NCBI GenBank assembly: GCA_024398055.1
Contig: CP073749.1
Location: 4,154,594 to 4,218,593, forward strand
DNA from: a bacterium SCSIO 12741
GTDB lineage: Bacteria > Bacteroidota > Bacteroidia > Flavobacteriales_G > Salibacteraceae
Direction: 5' to 3'
DNA: 64,000 nt
Translations under genes and position numbers: made by a program
Part shown: positions 18,516-27,742 of the stretch, in pieces
Layout: every line of letters starts with the position of its first letter
How positions within the stretch are numbered: the first letter of the stretch is position 1
The notes under the pieces: generated by a model
Told to the model about the DNA's origin: nothing
What the model saw: only the letters and a program-made list of their open reading frames with translations
Database searches by the model: none

Positions 18516-20336
18516 ATGAAAAGGGAAACTACCTTATTCCTGTTAGGGCTATTAATGTCCTATACATCCTTCGGCCAAATGTCACGAACTACTCTGGTCG
18601 AATCCGGTTACAACCTTATGAATCCGAATGTGATTAGGTGCAGTGATAGCACCGGTTATCTTATTTCTGCATCTGCTGTAAAGGACAGCTTAACTTCTCG
18701 TGCCTGGCTCACAAAAATTGACAACCTTGGAGGCGTAGTCTGGTCTCAGTCCTATCAATTGGGCAGCGGAACAGATACCCGTTGCTATGGTCTGGTGGAG
18801 CATCAGGCGAATCAATCTTTTATGCTTACCGGTTACTTTACCGATCAATTTGGGATGCGAGTTCCATACGTATTGGAGGTAACAGATCCTAATGGGGTAA
18901 TTAAAAACATGGCTCAACTGGATTTTTGCAGCAATGTGTATTCAGGAGGCCCATGTCATGGTTATGGTTTGGATCTAATGATCGATGCTGGCAATCATGT
19001 TGTGGTTTCTGGCTTTGCCGATCAAACGCAAACACCTTCTCAGTCAAGTTTAGCTGTATACGGCATTGTGGCACAGCTGGATTGGCAATTGCAGGGAACT
19101 TGGGTTAGCAAGTTCGAATCGTTTATTACCTGCTCACCAAGTGCCAATGTCACCAATCAATATCCTATGGCCAATCGGGCCGTACAAATACCAGGTGATC
19201 GTTACCTGATTACGGGTAGCGTTGGAGACGAACAATTCGAACAAGGCCGGCCCTTTCAAACTCAAGTGGTATTAGCGGCCAATATGGACAATGGCGGTAA
19301 CATTCATTGGACCAACCCATACAGCCTGTTTCCAACCTGTTCTGGTGGTAGTGATGATTTTCATGTAGGTGTAGATGCCTGGGCCGATAATAATAATGTG
19401 TACCTGTTTTCAAACTTTAGTAATGCACACTCCTTTAATATGTCGGTTATGGACGCCACCACGGGAACTATGAAATTCAGTAAAACCATCATCCCAGCCG
19501 ATAACTATTGGGCTCATACGGTATTACAAGATCGAGCCGATACCAATTATTTAATAGTTGCTGGAGTAAGACATGACAATGTAGCTCCTGACATTCCCTT
19601 TACCATTCGCATCAGTAAAGTTACTGGTGAAGTGCATTGGAGTAACGAGTATCTGGTGAACAGTTTCCCTACTTACCTGCAGAATTACGGACAGGGTGAT
19701 GACCGACTCATTGCCTACGAAAAGGTTTACCAGCCCTTTATCGAATATCCGGATATGATCACCTACTCCAACAATGCCGGATACATACTGGTTACCAATC
19801 GGGTGGATGACCCCAGTTTACCCATTGCCATAGAAGTTTTGGAATTGGGGAACGGAGGGGAAGAATTGGTGAGCAATTGCAGCTTTTATGAACGGCAGGT
19901 TGACACTATTAATGATCCGCTTTTCGCTCGTCCGGTTACCTTCTTTACACCGACTCCTAACTCACCCAATCCCGTTATGATTGCCAATAACCCTGAGTCA
20001 CCGGCCTATATTGATTGTATTGATCCGCTGCCTACTTATTCTCCAAAGCGATCTGGTGGGCTATTGGGATTGAACGAACAAAATGGCACTGACCAACTTG
20101 AATTGTATCCGAATCCGGTTAATACAGGTTCTGAATTAACTATTCGAATCAGCACTCCCCTACTTTCAGCTCGCATTCTTGATGTTGCGGGAAAAGAGGT
20201 GCAGGTCTTGTCCGATCTGAACTCAGAACAAGGAGGCTACCTAAAACTTCCCATCGACCTCAAAAGGGGAACCTATTTCTTGGAGGGGAAAACCGAGACC
20301 GAGGTATTCAAAACCCAATTTATTGTGAATCAATAG
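18516..20336 (+). CDS. Secreted T9SS protein, paralogue A
   Basis: A 606-residue protein with a signal peptide (TLFLLGLLMSYTSFGQ). It has a long body of WD/propeller-like repeats (GYLISASAV, SFMLTGYFTDQ, NHVVVSGFADQ, RYLITGSVGDEQF) and a C-terminal T9SS sorting domain (LELYPNPVNTG ... RGTYFLEGK). No catalytic motif. The next gene (20511) encodes a close paralogue throughout, with matching words such as NPNVIRCSDSTGYLISASAV. The repeat type also occurs in the M43 protein at 10864. Probably cell-surface or secreted; the function is unknown. Confidence 0.8.
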   Translation: MKRETTLFLLGLLMSYTSFGQMSRTTLVESGYNLMNPNVIRCSDSTGYLISASAVKDSLTSRAWLTKIDNLGGVVWSQSYQLGSGTDTRCYGLVEHQANQSFMLTGYFTDQFGMRVPYVLEVTDPNGVIKNMAQLDFCSNVYSGGPCHGYGLDLMIDAGNHVVVSGFADQTQTPSQSSLAVYGIVAQLDWQLQGTWVSKFESFITCSPSANVTNQYPMANRAVQIPGDRYLITGSVGDEQFEQGRPFQTQVVLAANMDNGGNIHWTNPYSLFPTCSGGSDDFHVGVDAWADNNNVYLFSNFSNAHSFNMSVMDATTGTMKFSKTIIPADNYWAHTVLQDRADTNYLIVAGVRHDNVAPDIPFTIRISKVTGEVHWSNEYLVNSFPTYLQNYGQGDDRLIAYEKVYQPFIEYPDMITYSNNAGYILVTNRVDDPSLPIAIEVLELGNGGEELVSNCSFYERQVDTINDPLFARPVTFFTPTPNSPNPVMIANNPESPAYIDCIDPLPTYSPKRSGGLLGLNEQNGTDQLELYPNPVNTGSELTIRISTPLLSARILDVAGKEVQVLSDLNSEQGGYLKLPIDLKRGTYFLEGKTETEVFKTQFIVNQ

Positions 20337-20359
20337 AAACAACACATCATGCATTTGAT

Positions 20360-20394
20360 GGCCCAGTCTGGCTTATAGCCGGCTGGGCTTTTTC
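20360..20394 (+). terminator. Rho-independent terminator
   Basis: Imperfect stem GCCCAGTCTGGCT / AGCCGGCTGGGC followed by TTTTTC, 24 bases after the stop of paralogue A. Confidence 0.7.
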
Positions 20395-20510
20395 TTGGGG
20401 GAACAGGACAAGGGTTAATCCTGGGTTAAGGAATTTTCCTGCGGATATACCGCAGAACATACGCTTTACTTTACTCATCAATTCAATTATTAACCTTAAT
20501 TCTCAAAAGC

Positions 20511-22328
20511 ATGATTTTATTAAGAATGATGAGCGTGTTCGCAGCCGTTGCCTTATCGGTTGGAGCACTCGCACAAATTCCCCGGTTGACCCTGTATGAT
20601 GCGCAGGCCAACTTATTGAACCCTAATGTGGTCCGTTGCAGTGATGGTACGGGCTATTTGATCTCAGCGTCGGCGGTGGTTAATCCATCCAATTCTAAGG
20701 CTTGGGTAACCAAGATTGATCCTTCGGGAACGCCGGTATGGACCCAAAGTTATTTACTGGGTGGTGGCCCGGATATGCGCTGCTACGGATTGGTGGAACA
20801 CCGGTCTAATGGAACTTTTATGCTCACCGGTTATTTCACCGATGGCGGCTTTCGATATCCTTACGTATTGGAAATTGATGGCAGTGGCGGAATGGTCAAT
20901 TTTCGCCAGCTGGATGTTTGCAACAACTTCTACCCCAGTGGTACCTGCCACGGTTATGGTCTCGACATAATGGTGGATATGAACGACAATGTAGTAGTCA
21001 CTGGTTTTGCCGATGAAGGACCGCTCAGTCTGACCAGTAATCGGGTAAATGGATACTTGGTGCAACTCGATGCTGGGTTGAATCAAAATTGGACGGTTCA
21101 ATTCAATTCGGTTGACAATTGTCCTTCTGCTGGAAACAACACTTACCACACCTACCCTATGGGTAACCGGGTGATCGAAGTTCCTGGAGATGGCTATTTC
21201 ATTACCGGGAGTGTGGATGACGAGCAGTTCCTTTGGACTACGCCTTATCAAGTACAGGCTGTATTGGGTGCCATGTTGGATTACAATGGAAACTTAAATT
21301 GGAAGAATCCATTTAGCATCTTCCAGAATTGTGGAGGTGGCAACGATGACTTCCATGTGGGTGTGGATGCCGTGCATGACAATGGTCGGGTTTACCTGCT
21401 GTCAAACTTCACCAATACGCACAACTTCCACCTCGCCGATTACAGCACAAGTACAGGACTTATTGGGACCAGCGAATACTACTCACCTACAACCCATCAT
21501 TGGGCACATACCGTTTTGGAAGACCAATTCAATCCCGATAACTTGATTGTTGCTGGTGTTCAGCACAATGGAAGCGGAACGAATTATCCCTTTGTGGCCA
21601 ATATCGACAAGGGATCAGGCAATGTAAACTGGATGTATGACTATCAGGTCAACAGCAACCCGGCATACCTTCAAAATTTCGGTCAAACCGATCCACGATT
21701 AGTGCCCTTTTACGGCGGTTACGAGCCCTTTATTGAATATCCGGACATGATTACCAACACCGACGATGGATACTTCTTTGTGGCCAATCGTGTAGATGGT
21801 CTGGGATCTCCCATTGCCATCGATCTGTTTGAAATTGATGGTTCGGGTAAGTTGATCGGACCATCTCCAGGCTGTGACCAGACTTCGGTTACACTCAATC
21901 ACTTCAGCGTGACTCCTCGTTACAAGAATGTGGATATCAATCCTCCTTTCAACAATCCTGAGTCCACTCCTGGTGATCAGGCCTTTGCTCCCCAGGCATC
22001 TATAGCCAAATGTCAGGAACCTCTACCCGACTTTGAAGGACGAAAAAGAGGCACCTTGTCAACGGAAGAATGGGTTGCCTCCGAGGATGTTCAACTCTTT
22101 CCTAATCCGGTTAGACAGGGAGAAACGCTACAAGTTGAGTTTACCGATGAGTTGCTAAGTGCCCGAGTACTTGATCTTTCTGGTAAGGAATTGATTCAGC
22201 TTCAGGATATCGACTCCTACACCAACGGGACCATCGACTTTCCAGCGGAATTGAATCCAGGAGTTTATTTCTTTGAAGTTCAAACCAAACAGGCTGTGAA
22301 GCGTCACAAGTTTGTGGTGAAGGACTAA
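20511..22328 (+). CDS. Secreted T9SS protein, paralogue B
   Basis: A 605-residue tandem paralogue of the preceding gene, with a signal peptide (MMSVFAAVALSVGALAQ), the same propeller-like repeats (GYLISASAVV, TFMLTGYFTDGGF, DNVVVTGFADEG, GYFITGSVDDEQF) and a T9SS sorting domain (VQLFPNPVRQG ... GVYFFEVQTK). The repeats align in order with paralogue A, so the pair arose by whole-gene duplication. Each copy has its own terminator, and the 174-bp spacer could hold a promoter, so they may be expressed separately. Confidence 0.8.
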   Translation: MILLRMMSVFAAVALSVGALAQIPRLTLYDAQANLLNPNVVRCSDGTGYLISASAVVNPSNSKAWVTKIDPSGTPVWTQSYLLGGGPDMRCYGLVEHRSNGTFMLTGYFTDGGFRYPYVLEIDGSGGMVNFRQLDVCNNFYPSGTCHGYGLDIMVDMNDNVVVTGFADEGPLSLTSNRVNGYLVQLDAGLNQNWTVQFNSVDNCPSAGNNTYHTYPMGNRVIEVPGDGYFITGSVDDEQFLWTTPYQVQAVLGAMLDYNGNLNWKNPFSIFQNCGGGNDDFHVGVDAVHDNGRVYLLSNFTNTHNFHLADYSTSTGLIGTSEYYSPTTHHWAHTVLEDQFNPDNLIVAGVQHNGSGTNYPFVANIDKGSGNVNWMYDYQVNSNPAYLQNFGQTDPRLVPFYGGYEPFIEYPDMITNTDDGYFFVANRVDGLGSPIAIDLFEIDGSGKLIGPSPGCDQTSVTLNHFSVTPRYKNVDINPPFNNPESTPGDQAFAPQASIAKCQEPLPDFEGRKRGTLSTEEWVASEDVQLFPNPVRQGETLQVEFTDELLSARVLDLSGKELIQLQDIDSYTNGTIDFPAELNPGVYFFEVQTKQAVKRHKFVVKD

Positions 22329-22340
22329 AACCTACACTAA

Positions 22341-22386
22341 GAAACCCTGCTGGCTGTTTGCGCTTTTCAGTCAGTGGGGTTTTCTT
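22341..22386 (+). terminator. Terminator overlapping the 3' end of the TPR gene
   Basis: Imperfect stem AAACCCTGCTGGCTG / CAGTCAGTGGGGTTT followed by TTCTTT. The right arm includes the stop codon of the convergent TPR gene at 22367, so the hairpin separates two convergent transcripts. Confidence 0.65.
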
Positions 22387-23533
22387 TGTCCAGTTCTTTG
22401 AGCAATCGTTTTACCTCAGCTACCTTTTCCCAGTTTTGAGTCCTTTGGTAGGCATGCCTCATCGAAACCAAAGTTGCTCTATCCTTTGGCCTAAGAGCAT
22501 GAGCCTTTTCCAGGTAGGGTAAACTAAGTTCCATTTCATCTCTTCCCCGTTTGGTCATTTCCTGATAGGTTTTGTTATCATCAACCGGAACCTCAATTGA
22601 ACCTGAGATAATTTCGGCACCCCGATTAAAGTGTAAGGCTGCTAGATTGAAGTAGGCATCGAAGTAATTGGAATCTATTTCCACAGCAATTAAGTAGTCC
22701 TGCTCCGCCAGATCCGCCTTGCCTAATGCATCATATAAAGATCCACGGGCGAAGTACAATAAAGCGTTGTCCGGATCCCGTTCCATAGTCACGTTGATGG
22801 CTTCAATGGCTTCTTCCCACTTTTGTTCTTTGAGGTAAATATTGACCAATTGGGTGATTAAGGAAAGATTTTCAGGAAAGGATTCCCGGCCTAAGTCCAC
22901 TATTCTTTTGGCTTCTTTGGTATGTCCTTGTTCCACCAGCCAACTCGACCAACCAACATAAGGATCTGCTCCGCGGTAATGGCCTTCCATACATAGCTGG
23001 AAGTAACGGCTAGCGGTAAGGCTATCATTAGCCATTTGAGCCATGGTAGCTATGTTGTAGAGAACTGCACTATCAAGGCCGTCAATAGCTCGTTGTGCTT
23101 GTTCTGCGAGTAAATGAAAGCTTAGGGCTTTAGCAAAGTCTTGAGATGAATATAGTTGAACACCTATCTCAAAAGTGACGCTATCCAAATCCTTTAGTAG
23201 CTGTTCAGCTGAAAGTTGAGTTGAGGAATCTGTCAGTTCTCGGGCTTGAATGGCAGAACGAATGGCTTCTTTTCCCCAGACCAATTTGTTGGAGTCCTGG
23301 TCTTCCATCATCTTTTGGTAAACCAGGGCACGGTAATACCAGGTAGCTAATTGATTCTTGGTGTCCTCATGTTCAATAGCTTGATCGAGTTTCTTTTGGG
23401 CTTTATGGAGAAGCTTAGTTTTGGCGCTGAGCAGGTATTGATTAAGGTGATCCTTAGCCTTAGATACCGCCTTTTCCTGGGCCTGAATGGATAAGCAGGT
23501 CAATAAAGCTAAAATAAGTAGCTGTGTTTTCAT
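22367..23533 (-). CDS. TPR protein, exported, paralogue B
   Basis: A 388-residue protein with a signal peptide (LLILALLTCLSIQAQ) followed by TPR units across the protein (for example WEEAIEAINVTMERDPDNALLYFARGSLYDALGKADLAEQDY). It aligns from end to end with the gene at 23658-24809; both share the NQGANLI/NRGAEII stretch near the C-terminus. Periplasmic TPR scaffolds of this type are common in Bacteroidota. The partner is unknown. Confidence 0.75.
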   Translation of the reverse strand: MKTQLLILALLTCLSIQAQEKAVSKAKDHLNQYLLSAKTKLLHKAQKKLDQAIEHEDTKNQLATWYYRALVYQKMMEDQDSNKLVWGKEAIRSAIQARELTDSSTQLSAEQLLKDLDSVTFEIGVQLYSSQDFAKALSFHLLAEQAQRAIDGLDSAVLYNIATMAQMANDSLTASRYFQLCMEGHYRGADPYVGWSSWLVEQGHTKEAKRIVDLGRESFPENLSLITQLVNIYLKEQKWEEAIEAINVTMERDPDNALLYFARGSLYDALGKADLAEQDYLIAVEIDSNYFDAYFNLAALHFNRGAEIISGSIEVPVDDNKTYQEMTKRGRDEMELSLPYLEKAHALRPKDRATLVSMRHAYQRTQNWEKVAEVKRLLKELDKENPTD

Positions 23534-23588
23534 ACTTGGATGCTATCGGTTTGTTGGTAAACGGTCCGTTTTGTTGGGTAGTATGGAC

Positions 23589-23637
23589 ATAAAAAAAGGG
23601 AGCTTCCGATGGGTATCGGATCAAGCCCCTTTTAGTT
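23589..23637 (-). terminator. Rho-independent terminator between the TPR paralogues
   Basis: Stem built from AAAAGGG-AGCTTCCGAT and ATCGGATCAAGCCCCTTTT around a short GGGT loop. The forward A-run at 23591 is a T-run for the minus-strand gene 23658-24809. Confidence 0.65.
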
Positions 23638-23657
23638 ATCGTTGATGAGGATAAATC

Positions 23658-24809
23658 CTACATGCTGTCAATCTTCTTTTGAATCTCGATGGCCTTCTCC
23701 GTGTTACCTAAGTAAGTGTAGGTAGTTTTCAAAGAAACCATGGTATCTGTGTTTTTTGGATCCAATTGGTGAGCCATTTCTAACGCAGGCATAGCCAATT
23801 TCAATTTGTCCAATCCAGCGTTTTTCAACTCTTCGTATTTCTTCTGATCACTCGGAGGAACGTTGTTTGCCTCAGTAATCAGGTTTGCACCTTGGTTGTA
23901 GTAAAGGGCTCCAATGTTGTAGTAAGAATCGAAGTGCTGAGGATTCAACTCAGTAGCTTTCGTGTAGTCGGCTACTGCTTTTTCTGAATCTCCGTTTTTG
24001 TCATAAATGGTTCCTCTTGCAAAGAAGAACAGGTAGTTAGTAGGATCATTGGCAATAGCAGCGTCCAGGTTGCCCAAGGCTTCTTCCAAACGACCGCTAA
24101 CCAGGTAAATGTTCAATTCCTGAGTAATCAAGCCTTGATCACTTGGAAATTTCTCACGACCCATTTTCAATACTTCCAATGCTCCGGTAGTGTCAGCGTT
24201 ACCCAACAAGATGGTAGCCTTGTTTTGGTAAGGTACAGCTCCTTTGTATCCTTTCTCAATGTTTTTGTCGAGGTATTCCAAAGCCACATCATTTTGACCG
24301 GCTTTCATGGCTACCAATACAATGTTGAAAAGCACTCCGCTATCAACAACACCGCTGGCAGTTCCTACTTTTTCAGAAATTTGGAAATACTTCAATGAGT
24401 TAGCCCAATCCTGAGCATTGTAGCTCTGAATACCTGCATCAAATGCAGTATTGGCCAAACGGGCATATTCACGCTTAATCTCATCCTTGTCCATTTTCTT
24501 GTCTTCATAGGTCAATGCCTTTTCGTAAGCCGAAGCCGACTCTACAACGGCATCACCCTTCATGGATGCATATTTAGGATCTTGAGATGTGGCTATCGCG
24601 AAGTATACTCGTCCGCGGTAGAAATAGGTCTTCCACCAATCTGTAGTGGTAGGATGGGAAGTCGCCGCATCAATTGCTTCTTTAGCATCGTCGAGCTCAT
24701 TGTAATTCAAGTAGTTGTTTGTACTAGTTACTTTGCTCTTTTGCGCGTAAATGGCAGTTGATGACAAAAGCATTACGGCAATTACTAACTTTCTCATACT
24801 GTGCTTCAA
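23658..24809 (-). CDS. TPR protein, exported, paralogue A
   Basis: A 383-residue protein with a signal peptide (LVIAVMLLSSTAIYAQ) and TPR units from about residue 50 to the end (for example ALGNLDAAIANDPTNYLFFFARGTIYDKNGDSEKAVADY). Downstream neighbour of gyrA on the same strand, but a terminator-like hairpin lies between them, so it probably has its own promoter. A tandem paralogue follows at 22367. A structural or scaffold role in the periplasm is inferred. Confidence 0.75.
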   Translation of the reverse strand: MKHSMRKLVIAVMLLSSTAIYAQKSKVTSTNNYLNYNELDDAKEAIDAATSHPTTTDWWKTYFYRGRVYFAIATSQDPKYASMKGDAVVESASAYEKALTYEDKKMDKDEIKREYARLANTAFDAGIQSYNAQDWANSLKYFQISEKVGTASGVVDSGVLFNIVLVAMKAGQNDVALEYLDKNIEKGYKGAVPYQNKATILLGNADTTGALEVLKMGREKFPSDQGLITQELNIYLVSGRLEEALGNLDAAIANDPTNYLFFFARGTIYDKNGDSEKAVADYTKATELNPQHFDSYYNIGALYYNQGANLITEANNVPPSDQKKYEELKNAGLDKLKLAMPALEMAHQLDPKNTDTMVSLKTTYTYLGNTEKAIEIQKKIDSM

Positions 24810-24824
24810 TTTTTTGCAAATAAA

Positions 24825-24857
24825 AAGCGAAGTTACCAGATAGAAGGTAACTCCGCT
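24825..24857 (-). terminator. Terminator downstream of gyrA
   Basis: Stem AGCGAAGTTACC / GGTAACTCCGCT with one mismatch and an eight-base loop. The forward AAAAA to the left becomes a T-run on the minus strand. Confidence 0.7.
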
Positions 24858-24884
24858 TGAAAATTTATGTATTAATAAAGGTAT

Positions 24885-27479
24885 TTATTCTGAGGTCTCA
24901 CTGCCTTCTTCAGGATCAACAGTCGTGCCATCCTCCCCTTCTTCCGATGATTCGGGGATTTCAGCTACAATTTTGTTGCCCTCTTCATCCAGTACAGGAT
25001 TCCCTTCTTCATCCAATACGTAAACCGTATCGTCTTCCTCATGGTCCACTTTGGCTACAGAAGCAATTTCATCCTTTCCTTTCAGGTTAATCAGGCGAAC
25101 ACCTTGAGTGGCACGTCCCATTACCCGTAGATCTTCACAAGCCATCCGAATGGTGATTCCAGACTTGTTAATGATCATTAGGTCATTTTCGTCGCTTACC
25201 AGCTTCAAGGCAATCAGCTTACCGGTTTTGTCGGTAATGTTCAGGGTCTTCACCCCTTTACCACCCCGGTTTGTGATTCGGTAGTCATCTACAGCAGAGC
25301 GCTTACCATATCCTTTCTCAGACACTACAAGAACGGTCTCTTCCGGATTGTTGTTGATAATGATCATACCAATCACCCGGTCGTCGTCGTGTGCCAGGGT
25401 AACCCCTCTTACTCCCATTGAATTTCGACCTACTGATCTTACCTTATCTTCTGGGAAGTGAATAGCGCGACCACTTTCCAGTGCCATCATAATATGGCTC
25501 TTTCCATTGGTCAAACGTGCTTCGATCAACTTATCATCTTCACGAACATTGATGGCGATAATACCGTTGCTTCGTGGACGAGAATAAGCTTCCAAAGAAG
25601 TTTTCTTAATGATACCTTTCTCCGTACACATCACAATGTAGTGATCCTTCACGAAGTCTTCGTCCTTCAGGTTCTCCACATCGTTGTAAGCCAAAATCTT
25701 ATCCTGAGACTCAATGTTGATCAGGTTTTGAATGGCTCTACCTTTCGAGGTTTTGTTTCCTTCCGGAATTTCGAATACCCGCATCCAGAAACACTTACCG
25801 CTATCGGTAAAGATGAGCAAATAGTTATGGGTATTGGAAATGAAAATATGCTCCAGGAAGTCACGGTCACGAGTGGTACTACCTCTCGATCCTACTCCAC
25901 CACGAGCTTGAGTTTGGTATTCACTTAACTTGGTGCGTTTGATGTAACCGGCATGAGAAATGGTTACCACCACACGCTCATTAGGAATCATGTCTTCGAT
26001 GCTCAAGTCAGCAGAAGAGTACTCAATTTCTGAGCGACGGTCATCCGCATACTTCTCTTTTACTTCGATCAATTCATCCTTAATGATCTTCATACGAATA
26101 GCCTCGTCACCCAAAATGTCTTTCAACCATTGGATGTGCTTCATTAACTCTTCGTATTCTTCTCTCAGTTTGTCTCTTTCAAGTCCGGTAAGCTTTTGCA
26201 ACCTCATGTCCAGAATGGCACGAGCCTGAATTTCGCTCAACTCAAACTTCTCCATTAAGCCGGTACGGGCATCTTCTGGAGTTTTGGATCCACGAATAAG
26301 GGCAATTACCTCATCCAGGTTATCCAAAGCAATCATCAAACCTTGCAGAATGTGAGCTCTTTCTTCCGCTTTACGTAGTTCGTATTCCGTGCGGCGTACG
26401 ACTACTTCATGGCGGTGCTCAACAAACAACTCGATCATTTCCTTCAGGTTCAACAACTGAGGTCGACCTTTAACAAGGGCAATGTTATTTACTGAGAATG
26501 AAGATTGTAGCGCGGTGTGCTTGAACAGGTTATTCAATACCACATTTGGAATTGCATCACGTTTTAGTTCGTATACGATACGCATCCCTTTACGGTCAGA
26601 CTCATCGCGAACATCCGAGATGCCTTCAATCTTCTTATCATTAATCAGGTCAGCGGTTTTGGAAATCATTTCCGCCTTGTTCACCATGTAAGGGATCTCA
26701 CTTACTACGATGCGCTCCCGACCTGATTTTGTTTCTTCAAACTCCGCTCTACCGCGAATAACAATACGACCTTTCCCGGTTTCGAAAGCACTTCTTACCC
26801 CTTCGTATCCGTAAATGATCCCGCCTGTAGGAAAGTCAGGAGCTTTTACGTGGGTAATCAATTCTTCAATAGGAATATCGTTGTTGTCGATGTAAGACGT
26901 GATTCCGTCAATACACTCACCCAGGTTATGTGGGGCCATGTTAGTGGCCATACCTACGGCAATACCACTGGCTCCGTTTACCAACAAGTTGGGAATACGG
27001 GTAGGTAGCACTGTAGGCTCTTCCAGGGAGTCATCGAAGTTGAGGGAGAAATCTACCGTTTCTTTATCGATATCAGCGAGCATCTCCTCCGCAATTTTGC
27101 GAAGACGGGCCTCGGTGTATCGCATGGCAGCAGGGCTATCACCATCTACCGAACCAAAGTTACCCTGTCCGTCGACTAAAGGATAACGCAGCGACCAGTC
27201 CTGAGCCATCCGCACCATGGTGTCGTAAACTGAGGTGTCACCGTGTGGGTGATACTTACCCAGTACTTCCCCGACGATACGGGCAGATTTCTTATAAGGT
27301 CTATTGGAGAGAACACCCAGTTCCTGCATTCCAAACAATACCCTGCGGTGTACCGGCTTAAATCCGTCACGCACATCTGGCAGTGCCCGGGAAACAATAA
27401 CCGACATCGAATAGTCGATGTAGGCTGCTTTCATTTCCTCCTCAATATTGACCCGAATTATTTTTTCTCCGTCAGCCAT
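24885..27479 (-). CDS. gyrA: DNA gyrase subunit A
   Basis: An 864-residue type II topoisomerase A subunit, which cuts and rejoins DNA in the GyrA2B2 complex to introduce negative supercoils. The N-terminal region is textbook ([18 protein letters not shown]). The catalytic tyrosine is in MRYTEARL, near residue 121. The quinolone-resistance region reads [11 protein letters not shown], so Thr takes the place of the common Ser83, and Asp87 is retained. The C-terminal domain holds beta-pinwheel blades, including a GyrA-box-like RGGKGVKTL. The last ~45 residues are strongly acidic. It is monocistronic, divergent from clpC, with a small hairpin (CGGGC ... GCCCG, 27511-27525) in its leader. Confidence 0.97.
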   Translation of the reverse strand: MADGEKIIRVNIEEEMKAAYIDYSMSVIVSRALPDVRDGFKPVHRRVLFGMQELGVLSNRPYKKSARIVGEVLGKYHPHGDTSVYDTMVRMAQDWSLRYPLVDGQGNFGSVDGDSPAAMRYTEARLRKIAEEMLADIDKETVDFSLNFDDSLEEPTVLPTRIPNLLVNGASGIAVGMATNMAPHNLGECIDGITSYIDNNDIPIEELITHVKAPDFPTGGIIYGYEGVRSAFETGKGRIVIRGRAEFEETKSGRERIVVSEIPYMVNKAEMISKTADLINDKKIEGISDVRDESDRKGMRIVYELKRDAIPNVVLNNLFKHTALQSSFSVNNIALVKGRPQLLNLKEMIELFVEHRHEVVVRRTEYELRKAEERAHILQGLMIALDNLDEVIALIRGSKTPEDARTGLMEKFELSEIQARAILDMRLQKLTGLERDKLREEYEELMKHIQWLKDILGDEAIRMKIIKDELIEVKEKYADDRRSEIEYSSADLSIEDMIPNERVVVTISHAGYIKRTKLSEYQTQARGGVGSRGSTTRDRDFLEHIFISNTHNYLLIFTDSGKCFWMRVFEIPEGNKTSKGRAIQNLINIESQDKILAYNDVENLKDEDFVKDHYIVMCTEKGIIKKTSLEAYSRPRSNGIIAINVREDDKLIEARLTNGKSHIMMALESGRAIHFPEDKVRSVGRNSMGVRGVTLAHDDDRVIGMIIINNNPEETVLVVSEKGYGKRSAVDDYRITNRGGKGVKTLNITDKTGKLIALKLVSDENDLMIINKSGITIRMACEDLRVMGRATQGVRLINLKGKDEIASVAKVDHEEDDTVYVLDEEGNPVLDEEGNKIVAEIPESSEEGEDGTTVDPEEGSETSE

Positions 27480-27652
27480 ATGATTTTCAGCGTTTTAGTA
27501 AATTGTAAAACGGGCGTTAAGCCCGCATTAAATCGGTAATCGAAAATAGACCGTTTACCCCTTATAAATAGTAGGTTTTCAGTCGCTTTTATTAACAAAA
27601 AACGGTGTATAAAAAGGGTTTTATTAACAACCGTTGCCAAAGTGTCAGCAAG

Positions 27653-27660
27653 TAATTTTG
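27653..27660 (+). promoter_or_regulatory. Candidate -7 box for clpC
   Basis: TAATTTTG matches the Bacteroidota -7 consensus TAnnTTTG, 82 bases before the clpC ATG. A TTG about 17 bases upstream is the only candidate -33 element. Confidence 0.35.
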
Positions 27661-27742
27661 GATATGCTGAAATATTGGCTATTTTGCGACTATTGGAACC
27701 ATTCTTGATAATGGTTCTTCCAACACTAGAAAGAACACTTAT